64,000 bases of DNA. Origin: Enoplosus armatus. Taxonomy: Eukaryota; Chordata; Actinopteri; Centrarchiformes; Enoplosidae. The notes beneath the pieces are model-generated. The model was not told where the DNA came from. It searched no databases and was given only the letters and a program-made list of their open reading frames with translations. The position numbers were made by a program, and so were the translations under genes. The stretch's first letter is position 1. Each line of letters starts with the position of its first letter. Below are positions 38,301 to 51,330 of the stretch, piece after piece. The stretch spans positions 12,439,298-12,503,297 of the forward strand of contig NC_092194.1 in NCBI RefSeq assembly GCF_043641665.1, in the 5' to 3' direction.

Positions 38301-41300
38301 AAATAACTAAACCTGACATTACCCTTCTGCTCCTGTTTTCACCACATTCTCCATCCTGCACCCAAGAAGCAAATGAATGACAACCACATCAAATTAACAG
38401 ACCTCAGTTGCCAATTACATAACTAATGTAAAGGAATGGTTGGCTGTACAGAAAAGAAATGTCAATTTCATGGATGATGTGTAGCTAAAATTAATTTTGG
38501 CTAAGAAAAGAAGAAGGCTTATGTCTTTTATACCAAATAAGGTTTTGTAAGGGTATGAGCTGAATCAGTTCTCAGATAGTCGCCTACCATGGACATTTAG
38601 AAGAATTGATGTCATTTCAGCAACTCAGTGGCAAAGGAACAAAAGAATAACACACATTTTTAGAGCAGACTAGGTTCATTATACCAGAACCAGTGTTATT
38701 TCAGCTGAAATCTGCTGAGTGAGTCACGGTGTTGTCCACCATCCTTTGATTCTGCCAGTAAACGTATCTTAACTAGTCCCAAGCCTCTACTGGAAATGCA
38801 TCACTTCTTCTACAATGTAAGTTGAGACATGGCTGATGCAACAGCAAATCACAAAAGCATGCCTCTTTAAAAAAAAAAGAAAAAGAAAGAAAAACCTCAG
38901 TCTTCTGAGAAATCCTGATAATTTTCTCCAGACAGTAAAAATGATTAGTCATGACTTAGCCCCTTACGTCAAAGTTACTGTAAGTGATTCACAAAGTAGA
39001 TGAAGGAGAGCTATGTCACACAAGTGAACTTTAAACATGAAAGAAAGATGCCCATTCAAATGATTGTTAATGTCTCTGTAAACTTTGACAAAGTAGGTCA
39101 GCGTATTCTTGGCTCATGCTGGCTGTTGCAAATGAATTAGCATATTTCTTTATTTGTTCTTCCTCTTATTTGTCAGTATCTAACTTCTACTAACAAGGCT
39201 TAAAAACACATTCACACAAGTAATTGCAGCAGCATAAATGTGGCAGTGTTTTTTTTGTTTTGTTTTCTAAACTCACAAATGAAAACCTGAACATTTTTGG
39301 GTGAAAGGCTAATGTGGAAATCAACCATGGGCTCTCATTCACTCAGTCTCTTCACTGGTTACTTCAAGGGCAAGCTGCTGGGCTGACATTCAATCGTTCT
39401 TTTTTTGGCATGGGAAAGCTGTTTTAGGTTAACAGGCCCCCTGATTCTTTGAGAGGTCCATACTGTAGGCTATAGAAAGAGGGCCTCACTGCATAGTTTA
39501 TGGAAACCTCAGGGAATAGTTCACAGTAAATGCAAGAGACGTAGCACAGCGTGTAGGCTGGAACACAGAAGGGCAATCTTTTCTGTCAATATGCATCAAG
39601 CTTCAACATTTAGGAGGACATTGATTTAAATGTTTAGTGCTTTCTGAGCATCTGATGAACAAAACATATGAGCAGGGACAATCTGTAGGAAGAGAGCAAG
39701 GTCTAACATAAGCCAGTTAACAAATATGCTGTCCCTCACACATGCAGAGCACGTAGGAGCCCTCCACATACGTTCTGCTTCTCATTATGCTTACTTACAT
39801 GCTTCTCATTATGTTCAGGACATCCTTCCCCCAGGCCTATAGCCTTTTAGCCGTTTATGTGTCAACCGAATTACCACGGAGAAGCTTCTCTGTCTCAGAT
39901 GGATGTTTTCTCCTTCTTTAGCCCTTTGTTCTGCTCTGATGTGTAACTCCATATGTGATCCTTCCCTAATGCTTGATGAACCCTAAAGGTCTCCCTATAG
40001 TGTCTACACATTCATTGTAAACCTTAAAAATGCTACAGGGAGGAATAGTCAGAAAGAATAAGATTGGGTTTTTAGCTTGTGTGTCATCACATAAACATAG
40101 CTAAATTTGTTTCGTATTAAAAGACGGGATGCATTTTGTATGGTTGAAATTCTCTCCTTCGCCCCTGTCTGCTGCCTTCCGAAAAAACTGCCTAATCTCA
40201 AGGCAGCAAGTGTACTAGTCTGTCCTCATCTGAACTTTGGGTGGATGCAAATACACAGCTGAGTCCTGCCGCTGCGTAGCCTCTCGCTCTGTCTCTCTCT
40301 GCTCAGCATTAGCTTGCTTTGCTCCATTGCCTCCCGCCTGCTCACAGCATGTCAACAAGTAAGATCTGAGATGCAACTGTGTCAAGTTGGACTCATATCA
40401 GGTCTAAATATGTGAGAGGAATGTCATTTGGAATTCACAGTAGAGGAAGGAGAGGCAGAGCTGCAGACAGAGTCGCAGAGGGATACAGTCAATCAGGAGA
40501 TGCATACAGATGCTATACACACACACTGACGCACACCCACGTTGTATAAACAGTAGGCAAAGCTATCCGGTCATCTCACTCTTAATGAAAAGTGCACTGA
40601 TGACATGGATGTAAAAAAGGGGCTTTATTTCCGTGGCAACCAGTGCAACGGAAGGAGCAGGAAAACCAAAAATACTGCATTGCGTCATAGCGTTAAATCC
40701 CAGTGACTTGTGTTTTGCATGACCACAGCTACACTATATCTTCACACTACTCCGGAATAAAGTCCAAAACGCGAATGATGATTCTTGACGATCCACAAAA
40801 GTGACTTAGCCCGCAGCTTCACAAGCCACCAGCAAAATTAAAATAATCTTTTCAACCCCCTCAAGTGCAAAAGGCCACAGTGACACATTACAGGACGGGA
40901 TGCTGATGCTTCTCATCAGTGATTTGTAGCCTTCGTTGTGTAATTCTTGAGGAGCAAACTGATTGAGGGCCAGATGTTCTTTATGTACAAGATGAGAGGG
41001 CAAGGAGTGTTTCTGCACCATCTGCCCATAAAGCAAGAGTTTGATCAAAGAGATGGTACATTTATCAGCAGAAGTCAGGGTATGAAATAACTAAAATACC
41101 TTATTCACATCTTTACACATCATGTGCCAGACAGACTCTGGATTTCGTTCAGTCCAGTAGGATGGGTTAGTATGTATTGTTTGGATGGATTAATCATGAC
41201 TATACTAGGAAAGCTACTGGAGGTAAATTTATATTGCCATAATTGCAAACAAGTGTATTAAAAAGAGTGAGCCACAGGTTTCAAATTTAAGTCGCACATG

Positions 41301-44300
41301 AACAGCATATAATACTAGATTGTAATATGTGCTCATGCATATCAATCCCACTTATACATGGAACTGCTTTAAATCATCATTTCATTTAAATAGCCTAAAT
41401 GAGCTACTTTTACAGTGTTACTTATTTCTAGCAGTTCATTAACAGGTGAACCCAGATACAAACAAACAGTGTATAGCTCCTTTTTTTAGATTAACTGAGC
41501 TGATTGTACTAGTGTTAATTTTATTTTATTTTATTTTGATGTAACTGTCATTGGTGGTGCATTTGCAGCCATTTTGCTAACGGTTTGTTGACACATATTT
41601 TCGCTAAATGGGAGATATCGTCGTCAGAAATGTGGAAGAACTAACAGTTTTTGTAACTTGCCACTACTTCTTCCAAACTTGTAATGAATGACGTAACATA
41701 ATATACATGGTCTGCAACCTCAAAACCTTTTCTGATTCTGATTCTGATTGTGAAAACTACTGGAAATATGGCAGCCATGAATGGCCAGAGCAGGCTCACA
41801 TTTGGTTGCTAGTACACAGCAGAGTATGCTGACACTACTGGCTACCTGGCTAACCTGGGGGGTCATAATAACACATAATACTGTATAGCCTGTATTTGCT
41901 CTCTATGTGAGGCAGAGAGGCTCAGTTTTTATGACTCTTTTGAAGGAGGCAACGGATATGATGAAAAGTCATTTCTTGCCAGTGTTTTGCAGCTGCGATT
42001 CCTTCACTATGGATAAGAAATGTAAGGTTAGAGATTTATGACCTATCTTCTTACTTTGTTACAAATGTAAGAAACATTAAAATACGCCTGGCAGGCTGAG
42101 ATCTGATAGCAGTGTGAGCCAGACCACCTCTGGAGATTTGGCAGACCCGATCACATTTTGATCACACTTTCAATTCAAATTCAAATAGCACTTTAATACC
42201 AGGTGTAAATTTGGTCCAGCCAGGTTTTTCTATTTCTTCTTCTCGCGGTTAACTCACCCTGTTGGGACTTATTTTGTGATAATGATCTTATATGGTGTAC
42301 TCTCTTCTTCTTTAAAACCTGATTCAAAAGTGTGTCTGCTTTTGTTTCACGGGTATGTCCCTTCTGAAACATAAATAGTGAATGAGCTTGGGGCCACATA
42401 GCAGGTATAATAGCTGTGTTTTGAGATGTTGAAATATAATAACATGATCAGGACATTGAATCACAATAACAACTCTCAGTCCACTGTAGAAATAAACAAT
42501 ATGTGGAAATGTACAGCACATTAATTTCAATAACTTTCAGAGCACGGACTCCAAACTAAAGGTAAACATAATCACACTCAAAGAAAACTTAACACTCTTC
42601 CCACCACTGAACTAACTTTCGGACACATTCAATACAACACCTACCTACACATGTCCTCTTAAAGACGGTGTTCATATATGCAAACTCAAACTCTATATTG
42701 TTAATGTAAATATTTATAATGATGCAGTTAACTGTGAATATCGGAGGAGTACATTGCTGCAGTGCTCAGTCTTATGACAAAACTCACTTAATCAAGTTTT
42801 GATCAAAATCAAAACACAGGAGTTATCACTGAACATAACCACAACACATTTTTTGGGGTTGCAACTTATTCAAATCTGATCAAAGTGGCCATAATGAGTT
42901 TTGTAAAATCTTTCCTTATGGCTCTCTTTTTTTCCCTCCAGACAGCTCTAACACATTGGCTGGTACGTAGGTAGGTGTTTACTCCTCAAAAAACCTCTCA
43001 CCTCCCCCACAAACACATTAAATATGGAATCACAAATTGAAAGTGGACTTGTGTTGACTCCTTATGTAACCAGACTGTCAGGATGCGATGATTTGAACAA
43101 AAAGTTTCTCAGTACTGTGTAGGAGGCAGAGGGCATCGACAACAGCTTTTGCCAGACTGAAACTCATGCTTGGAGAAGTTTTTTTCTCTCGTAAGACATA
43201 CTGTGGAGTGAAGTCTTGTTGGAGGGATACTACATACTCTGAAGTATTAGAGATCATAAAATATGTTTGGCCTTTGAGTCATCACCTATCTGGGCTCATC
43301 TTTTGGAAAAACTCAGAACATCCTCACGGGGAAAAACAACAGCAGTGGTTGTATGGTCAAACACTAAACAACCTATGTTTACCTGACAAGCAACCTCTTG
43401 TGGTCATCTGAATGATGACTGTACTCTCTCCGAGATAAAGGCAGAACTATGTAATGATGTAATAGCACAGCAAAACCTCTTTGTCAGGAGGTGGATGGTT
43501 AAGTGGACAGTCTGCCTCAAACTGAATTCTTATTAGATCGTTAAACGGCCTGGAACGCCTTCTCCGACACCTTTCCGCCATCAGACATGACAACGCACGT
43601 CAACTTTACAATTAGCCAGGTGTGCAGGGGGAGAAAGTAGGCAGGATGTGAATGTTGTTTGTATCCTGTCTCCTACCAACAGTCATTTCATTTAACCATT
43701 TCCATAGCCTTAAACCTGATCAAACCTTAACCATAGAGGAGACAGATAAAAAAAATGCTTTTATGAATCATTTTTTTGTAATGGTCTTATGCATTTTTTA
43801 AGGCACTGACAATAGGGGACGCCAGATTAGAAAACTCTCATATGGGTCATTTTGGAAGGCAAAGACAAATGGCCTGTTTGAAAAGTAGGCGTGAGAAAAG
43901 AGAAAAATGGAGACATGCAAAATAATGAAATATACAATGTGCAAACAATTTGACTGGTTCTGTCATTTCTGTAAGGTTGGGAAAACTTGTATTACTTCTG
44001 CATTTAGGCAGTGTTTCAGCTTGTTGTCATCGAAGACATTGGGGATTATTTTCATTGTGAGCAACATTACTCTGCATCTTTCGTCAAAACCCACTATGAA
44101 GGCCTTTTCCACTTGGTAACATCCCATATGAGCAGGACATATGCTCATATACATCTTTCCTTTCCCTTTTCCTTCTTTCCGTCTGTAATAGTAATTCAAT
44201 CCGAGGCATAGCCGTAATTAAATGTGTACAGTGATACTTTCTTCTTCAGACCCTGTGCTAATTTTCTCTGGTTTTATGAGCATTGTTGGCTTCCTTCCCT

Positions 44301-46530
44301 CTTTTTCCCATACAAGCATCTTTTTGATAGACTCTTTCCTTGTTTCTTTCCCAGTTATCTCTGCTTTCAAAACCTTGGCTAAACATGGCCGCTCTTAACC
44401 TCCTTTTTATTGCTCCAAAGCCCTTATCCAAAACACCTTTCGCTTTGCCTTATTGGCAATTTTCAATACAAACAAAATGTGCCCCAATGTTGTGTAGAGT
44501 CTTAAACCATATTGCTCTAAATGTTTTTTTATTTTGGATTAATCAGGCACTTCATTTTGGGTGTTTACCATGAAGGGAGATACTTAAGCTTAGCTTATTA
44601 ACTTGTTGAGGGCCCTGTGCTCGTACATGTGAGAGGGCTGGGGGCGAATAACCCAGTAGTTATGTATTAGGTGTTGTGTTGTAGTCTTTATTTAAATAGG
44701 CTATGTGTTTGCGGTTAGTTAAATGTATGGTATTTTATAGCCTAGACCTTTTTTTGTCGGCTAATTGACAACATAGATAACTTATGGTAAAAAGTTTCTT
44801 CTGCCATGAATCTTAATACAGCCATGCATCTTAATACACGTCCCTGTCTCATAGAAATTACATTTAAATACAACTAATTTGCAACAGCAAATATGTTTCT
44901 AATGGAAACGAAATCCCACCGAATTTTCTATTAGCATAATGAGGAAACGTATCTACTATGTTGATACGGAATGCACTAATAAAATGTTCACTGACAACGT
45001 ATTTAATTTGTTTTCCGCCAAAATATCCGACTGCAATACAATAGTATAATGTATATACAGTATAGTCCTGCACCCACCATCCACCCCAACCTCCTTCCTT
45101 CGACTTGTGTGCAGTATACAGATGCAATGCTTTATACACTCAAAAAACATTACATTTGTCAACTCACCATCATTGGGAAAACAAATTAGTATTATATAAA
45201 CATAGATTCTTGGAGACAGGGCTTCAATACATCTTTAATGCCATCCTCTGTTACTATTGCTGTGTCTTATGCTTGGATGCCCCCTGCCCCTCCTTTACTT
45301 GAGTGGTTAGTGGATCACAGACGCCTAATTATGGCACACAGTGTCCTTAGAAAACAAGGACACCAAAGCAACAAATGCTGTGTCCTCAAAAAACGAGCCA
45401 CATGCCCTCTCTCTCTTTCTGCCTCTCTGGAAGTTGTCTCTCTGTCACTATCTCTTGCCTCTCGCACTTGCTCTAACTTAATCTCTCTCCCTCTCTCTCG
45501 CTCTCGCTCGTCTGAAACGGGACCTGAAATGACCAGCACACGTTCCCACTGGGGGGCTTAGACTGATTCATGTGGGAGCTGCTGCAGAGCTTCGCATTTC
45601 TTGTCTTAATATGTCCAGGCAGATGAAAGGGGGGACAGAGTAAACTGATGGCACAGACCAGTGCTGCATTTTCATTCCTTTGAAATGGGAGTGTGATGCC
45701 AGGATTCACCAGGGGGTCTTACAAAGCCAAGGCAATAATGAAGAGGAGAGGAGGGTTACGGGGGAGGGAGGAGGTGTGTAGTTGCAGTTTGGTGAGAGAG
45801 AGGGGAAAATAAGGAAAACGAGACGAATGGGAGGGAGAGGGGGAGAAAAAATAAAAGCCACTGCTCACAACTGCGGATGACGGTAAATTAAGTTATGTGC
45901 AACACTAGTCTGTAATGTGAAAATCCTTTTAATGCCTGGCTTTATATTACAGCCCATAGAAAAGATCATGAAATCTTGTGAAATAACTGGAGGAAACACT
46001 TTTTTTCTCTCCACATTGAGCATAAATACATTTGAATGAGACACCTACCAAAAGCAGCTGACCTCAGTAAATCATCTCAATTTATGTTGGGTTGTTAAAC
46101 ACTGATATTTTGATGAACTGAACATCAGAAAAAAAGTTAAATCTAACCGAGGAGTCCAAATGTTTGCAACTCTCTAATCACCTGTAAAACAAACTTTTTC
46201 AGTCCCTCCGCCCACACACTATCATGTTATGGCAAGCCCTATTTCTGCCAAACTTGAAACATGTTATTATCTCCCTCTTGAGCCTTTTGGACAGCATTAG
46301 AGCTTTATTTATTGGGCTCAGATTCCTCAGATACTTTATGCATGACACAAAACCAGCTAGGGAATATGTGATAAGAAATATTTCCCAGTTTTATACAGAA
46401 GAAACTCAATAAATATGTTTGTACTGTTTTAAACAAATATGATAAATAAGGAACGCACATCATGCTTTTCAGTCATGTGTTCATGCCTCTGATTGAAGTA
46501 GTAAACCATGTGTGTCTCACATATTCAGAC
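35400..46530. other. Intergenic DNA, no gene supported
   Basis: I see no splice-bounded coding sequence in this stretch. It includes simple-sequence tracts (TTTTA units at 41517-41536; a TTCTGA run near 41729-41748, the reverse of the tail at 54311; CT-rich DNA at 45408-45510; GA-rich DNA at 45735-45860) and a degenerate telomere-like CCTAACCCCAACCC patch at 38030-38090. The pair of opposite-strand frames at 36545-36880 has no known motif. Confidence 0.55.
45408..45510 (+). repeat. CT-rich low-complexity tract
   Basis: Dense TCTC/CTCT sequence. It explains the overlapping arginine/glutamate-rich and serine/leucine-rich frames on the two strands. Confidence 0.85.
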
Positions 46531-46537
46531 ATGCCAT

Positions 46538-47156
46538 TAGTCATGTTTCCATTCAATTCAAGAGAATTTTAAGCAAACTTTTGAAATGACACAAAAAAGT
46601 AATGCAAATTAGGTGTGTTTCATCAACTGGTTTGGAGCGAATAAACTAGGCTCGTTGCAAAGTGTAGTTTCATCAGAAGTTGCCGTTATAGGCTACGCTT
46701 TACGCATGGCTGTAATCTGCCAGTAAACGGAAGTAGAGGTTGCAAACCGGAAACAAAATGAGTCGTCTTGGCTGTCTAATCCATCTACGGTAGAAAAATG
46801 GAGAGAGGTCCACAGGAATTTGTTTCTGTTGGGCAAGTATTAATTGTTCTTTCATGTCAGCTTGTAGTGGCCATGTTTCATGCTGCCCGTAGACGAAGAC
46901 AAACAAATGCAGAACGTTTCAGTAGAAACAGCTGATCAGTCATGTGAGTTAAATGTTCACTGTCAGAATTTATTCGGTAAAGGCGTTTCCATATCCCACT
47001 TAGTGCATCAACTCTTTTTCCACAAAGGCAAAAACACCTCAACTTAGTGTAAGAACGTTTTTGTGCCATTGAGAAAGGTTTATCAAATTTTGCCATTTCC
47101 ATACAGATTTTCTAATGTGATACTTCATAAAAATAAGTTTATGGAAACACGACTAT
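46538..47156. mobile_element. MITE-like element with TAGTCATGTTTCCAT inverted ends
   Basis: The left end TAGTCATGTTTCCAT and the reverse complement of the right end TAGTCGTGTTTCCAT differ at a single base. The ~620-base interior has no transposase motif. A related, more decayed segment with GGATGGAAACGCATTTAT near 51810-51832 may mark a second copy. Confidence 0.6.
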
Positions 47157-47596
47157 AGATGAGAGTCCTGTTGCACATCCACTGCAGTGGTTTAACCTTT
47201 TGTTTAAGGTTTTGGCAATGTAACAGTGTAATCATCATGTGCATGTAACAAAGTTAAAATAATTTATTTTCTTTTTATTTGTGTGTTTTTATTACAATTA
47301 GAGCATAAGTAATAAAACAGATTGTGTTTCCATGATCTTGTCTTTGGTGGGTTTGTACAACGTGATATAACGTTCCTACAGATTCTCATGAACATTCAGT
47401 TAATCATCACACACTTGGAAGTTGTTGTTTTTGGCAGGGATCCTGTACTGTATAAACATCATTTATCATTGTATTATGGAATAATACTAGTCCTGTACAA
47501 ATACATAACATACTGTATAACAAAGCATTATCATCTGCCATTGACAAAGCTCACAAATTTTCCCACATATTAGGTATCCAATTTGTAAAACTAACC

Positions 47597-47695
47597 ACTA
47601 GAGCTGAAACGATTAGTTGATCAACAGAAAATAAATTGGCGATTATTTAGATTATTGATCAATCGCTTCAGTAATTTTTGAAGTGTCAAAATGCC
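47597..47695. repeat. GCTGAAACGATTAGTTGATC fish repeat fragment
   Basis: Starts GAGCTGAAACGATTAGTTG and continues with GATTATTGATCAATCG. Same dispersed family as the piece in intron 10 of ppp2r5c. Confidence 0.55.
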
Positions 47696-50202
47696 AAACA
47701 CAAACACAAAAGCTTGCACAACTAATCTTTTACAGAGCATCTTAGTTACGTTGTCTCTCAGTTTCTTAACCTACTCTGACCTCGGCTCGCCTGAAGATCT
47801 CAGCCATCAGTGTTTTGCTTCACCTTCCTGTCCAGCATCACAAATGCTGCCAGTTGATGTTTGTCCCACTGCTTTAGCGGTATCCCGCAGAGACAACTCA
47901 GGGCAGAAAACACATCCTATTAAACACTGTTGAGTGCACAATGACCTTATGAGGACAGCAGTGCTTTGATTCTCCTCCTAGGGATTTGGTTTTTGGTAAA
48001 CACATAAACCTCACATTAACCTTTTCTACTCTTCAAAAAAACCCAGCTTATTCTGGTTTGGTTTCACCTCACTTCTAGCTGGTGTACAAACTAGGATAAA
48101 TGTATGAAGACTTCACTGTTGCTGCAGTGTTCCTGCAAACATATTGACCCTTTAACCTAAATTAACACGTAGTTAAGGCCGTATAATGTCTGCAGTTACA
48201 TTTATCAGGACTTTATAAGCATTAAAGTCACTACACACAAATTGACAAAAATCTCGCAATAAGATCAATAAAGACAATTGTTCACAGCAGCTGTGGCTGC
48301 TTCAGAGGGCGAGAGACATAAAGGCAAAGAGAGAATAATGGAGAGAGAGGGGGGAGTGTGTGTGTGTGTGTGTCTCAGAGGTTTTCTCACTCACCCTGTC
48401 TTGCCACCATCTGTCCTGAGGACTGGCATCAATGAGTGTACAGACGGGCACTCACTAATAAGCTCAAACAGGCAGCAGTGAAAGAAGCCACATGAGGACA
48501 TCCGCCGACATGCTCGCCATCATCATTACTCGGGGAGTGCAAATAAGGGCAGGGACAACTGGAGACGCTGACTTGTGTGAAGACTTGCCAGGAACCCCCA
48601 AACTACTGAGAGAGAATTTCTGAGAATCGGACCAGGTTTTTATTAAGTTATTGTTAGTAGCAAATATTTCAATAAATGATAAAGGAGCTACACTACAGGT
48701 TAAAAGTGAGGTGAAGTCACAGATTAATTGCATGTAGGTTAATCCAAAAGTATACTTTTCACCTTTTTTTCTTTATCGCCCATAAAGCTTTTTTTCCTCA
48801 CTGGTTTTAATACTGTATTTGTTTGAATGTATACTTAGAGATGAACAACAGACGCGTTTCAACATTAACAATGGCACCTTTCTATTCAAGTGTCCCAGTG
48901 AGACTTTGAAACTGATGCAACTAAGACTTCAGTCATTTTCTTATTTATGCTTTTCCTACTGTGACAAGTCAAAATGTCTATTGGCAAGAAAAGTAACAGC
49001 AGCAGAAAGTTAGAGCTGCAGATGTGCGCCACCTACAGGTAAAGAAAATATTAGTTCCTGCAATTTTCTCACTTGTGCCACCTGCAGGCAGTGACTGTTA
49101 AGGTGTGATCATGTGTGTTATTTGAGGGAATCTGGCTTCTGGATCATTTGTGCAGTCTGCGGTCATTCGCCCCTTTTAACAGCCAATTTACCGGCTGTAT
49201 AGACATTAGCTGTAGCTAGCTAGCAAGGTACACACCAACCGTGAGTTTGTGTGTGTGTCTGTGTTCACCCCTGACATTTATGAAATAGACTTATAAAACC
49301 CAGAGATGAGCACAAAGCTGCGAAATATTTTCAAATCACGGACGTGTCTTAGCTTCATTAGTCAGTGCCCACTTGTGTCTTTCCCTTGACTTTTCATGTG
49401 AACACGCCACGTGCAATTTGTTTTGTTTTCACACCTTTACAATAGCAGTTTCTTTTTTTCCTTTTCTTTAGCTGCTTCTATACGTTTGCTTTTCTTTATT
49501 TAACATTTAAAATCTGAAAATACAATTATATATCCTTTGTTACTTGAACAATTGTTATTTATTGAAATTGTTTACAAGATGAAATGCTGACCTCCGTCTT
49601 ACCTGCAACAGATCAGGTGTCAAGTGTTTTCTTGAGACAGACAGGTGTTTTGCTCAACATGAGACAGGCAGACAGGTAGAATACCTGTTCGTCTAAACTT
49701 CACCAGGTTTTATATTTGTAACACTACCGTGAACCCTGAAGCTACACAAGAAACATCACAATGACATCAAAGTCAGCAATGGTTTGATGTTACAGTGTCA
49801 GTGATGCCCTGACAGTCACAGAAAATCATTTGAAACACATTGAGCTTTTCTCTTTCTGTCAGACTAAAATAGGTGGTTTTATGACAACATTTATAAAAAG
49901 AAATACTTTTCTATACACTCTGTAGAAATAGTGATTTAATTAGTTTAACAGCTTCACATACTGCTACTCGTCTTAGGGATCTTAATCAGTTGTGCTTGTT
50001 AATCTGTCCGTGAAAGAAATGTCCAAACTTAAGATGCTTCTTTGAATCGTCTCGTGAGTGACGTGACTAGCAAGATGAGACCGATTATTATAACATGTTA
50101 GTCCACTCCTCATTGGCTCGCCAGTTGCTGAGATACAAACAGCCCACAGCGCAGGCAACAGCAGTTCATTCAAGTTGAGCGTGAACACTAGTGCTCTTTG
50201 AT

Positions 50203-50382
50203 TTAGACGGGGTCGTGGAAGGTAAAGCGGAGGATGGGGAAGAGGTAGATTTTTATCCTCTATTCTATCAGTCACTTGAAAGAGAAGGAGCCAGCATTGA
50301 AACTTATCATAAATCTGTTTTGTGGGGTAGTCTTGATGATATTCCATCAGTTGTGGTTTCTGGATCTCTGCCATCTCAATAA
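50203..50382 (+). pseudogene. Unidentified coding-like segment, + strand
   Basis: After a good acceptor (CTCTTTGATTTAG) the frame reads through an acidic stretch GKAEDGEEVDFYPLFYQSLE and continues to KSVLWGSLDDIPSVVV and a TAA. Composition and codon choice look protein-like. I do not recognise the family. A 191-codon frame occupies the opposite strand (49982-50557), so at most one of them is likely to be real. It may be part of a transposon relic. Confidence 0.25.
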
Positions 50383-51039
50383 GTAAGCAGCAGAAAAAGG
50401 GCTGTTTTCCCAGATCTGCATTGTCCTCAGATGAACCTGGAACCACTGCCAAGAATCCAGCCAAGTTTATTGGAGGTAAAAGTAAGCAGGTTACAATACA
50501 TCTCTGGTTGTTAGCCGCAACAACAAAAGAGTAATTCCTCGAAGCAAATTTAGGCACAGCAGGTGAGCCTTTTTTTTTCTCGTCAAAACACTTCTTTTTT
50601 CTTGCTGTGAGAAAGTAAAGAGGCTTCAGATAATAGAGTGTTAATACAGTTTCAATGGGGGCAAGAAAGGAGGGGTGAGGATGGAGGGGAGAAGCTGCCT
50701 CTAAGTGAAAGAACTGAAGGACAAAAAGACGACAGAGACGTTAAAATGTCCACCAGAAAAGAGAGTGAAAGAATGAGGACTGATGAGTCAGCTGTTGAAC
50801 TCATTACAGCTACAACAGTCATCCTTCTGCCTCCCAATCTAAATGAGCTGCACTCATAAAGAAGCAGTCTGTCATCACATGCAGCAGTTGTAACAGTGAA
50901 GCACAGCAGACACATTAACAAGGGTCCCCATTTATCTCATGTGAAGTCAAACATAATGTTCAGATTAAGTCTCGTCAGAGGCTGCTGTGTACACGCATTA
51001 CAACGCATTACAAGCTGAACAAGTACTATTTTATTTGAA

Positions 51040-51330
51040 AGTAATGGCAATAACAGTTACAGTGCCACTAATGATAATATTAATGGGGATTATTCGGTTC
51101 ATAGTTTGGTCTATAAAAAGTTAGAAAATAGTGAAAATTCTCCATAACAATTTCCCAGAGCCCAAGTTGGCATCTTGAAAACAACAAAAGTATTCAACTT
51201 GCAAACATATAAAACTGAGTGTGAATGTTTTGCTTAATAAATGAATGCTGTTCCAAGATTGTGAAATACGTTTCTGTCAATTGAATAAACTGATCAGCCG
51301 ACTATTGTCTCAGCACTAATTATTAATAAA
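51040..51330. repeat. Degenerate dispersed fish repeat
   Basis: Includes TTTGGTCTATAAAAAGTTAG, AAAATAGTGAAAATT and CCCAGAGCCCAAGTTGGCAT, the internal blocks of the same family as at 12880 and 19050. Confidence 0.55.

Noticed and set aside
40340..40360. ATGTCAACAA/GTAAGA possible first coding exon
   Set aside because: Only three codons before the donor, no promoter motif in place and no following exon recognised.
45238..45709. Overlapping frames on both strands
   Set aside because: Low-complexity CT-rich tract keeps several frames open by chance.
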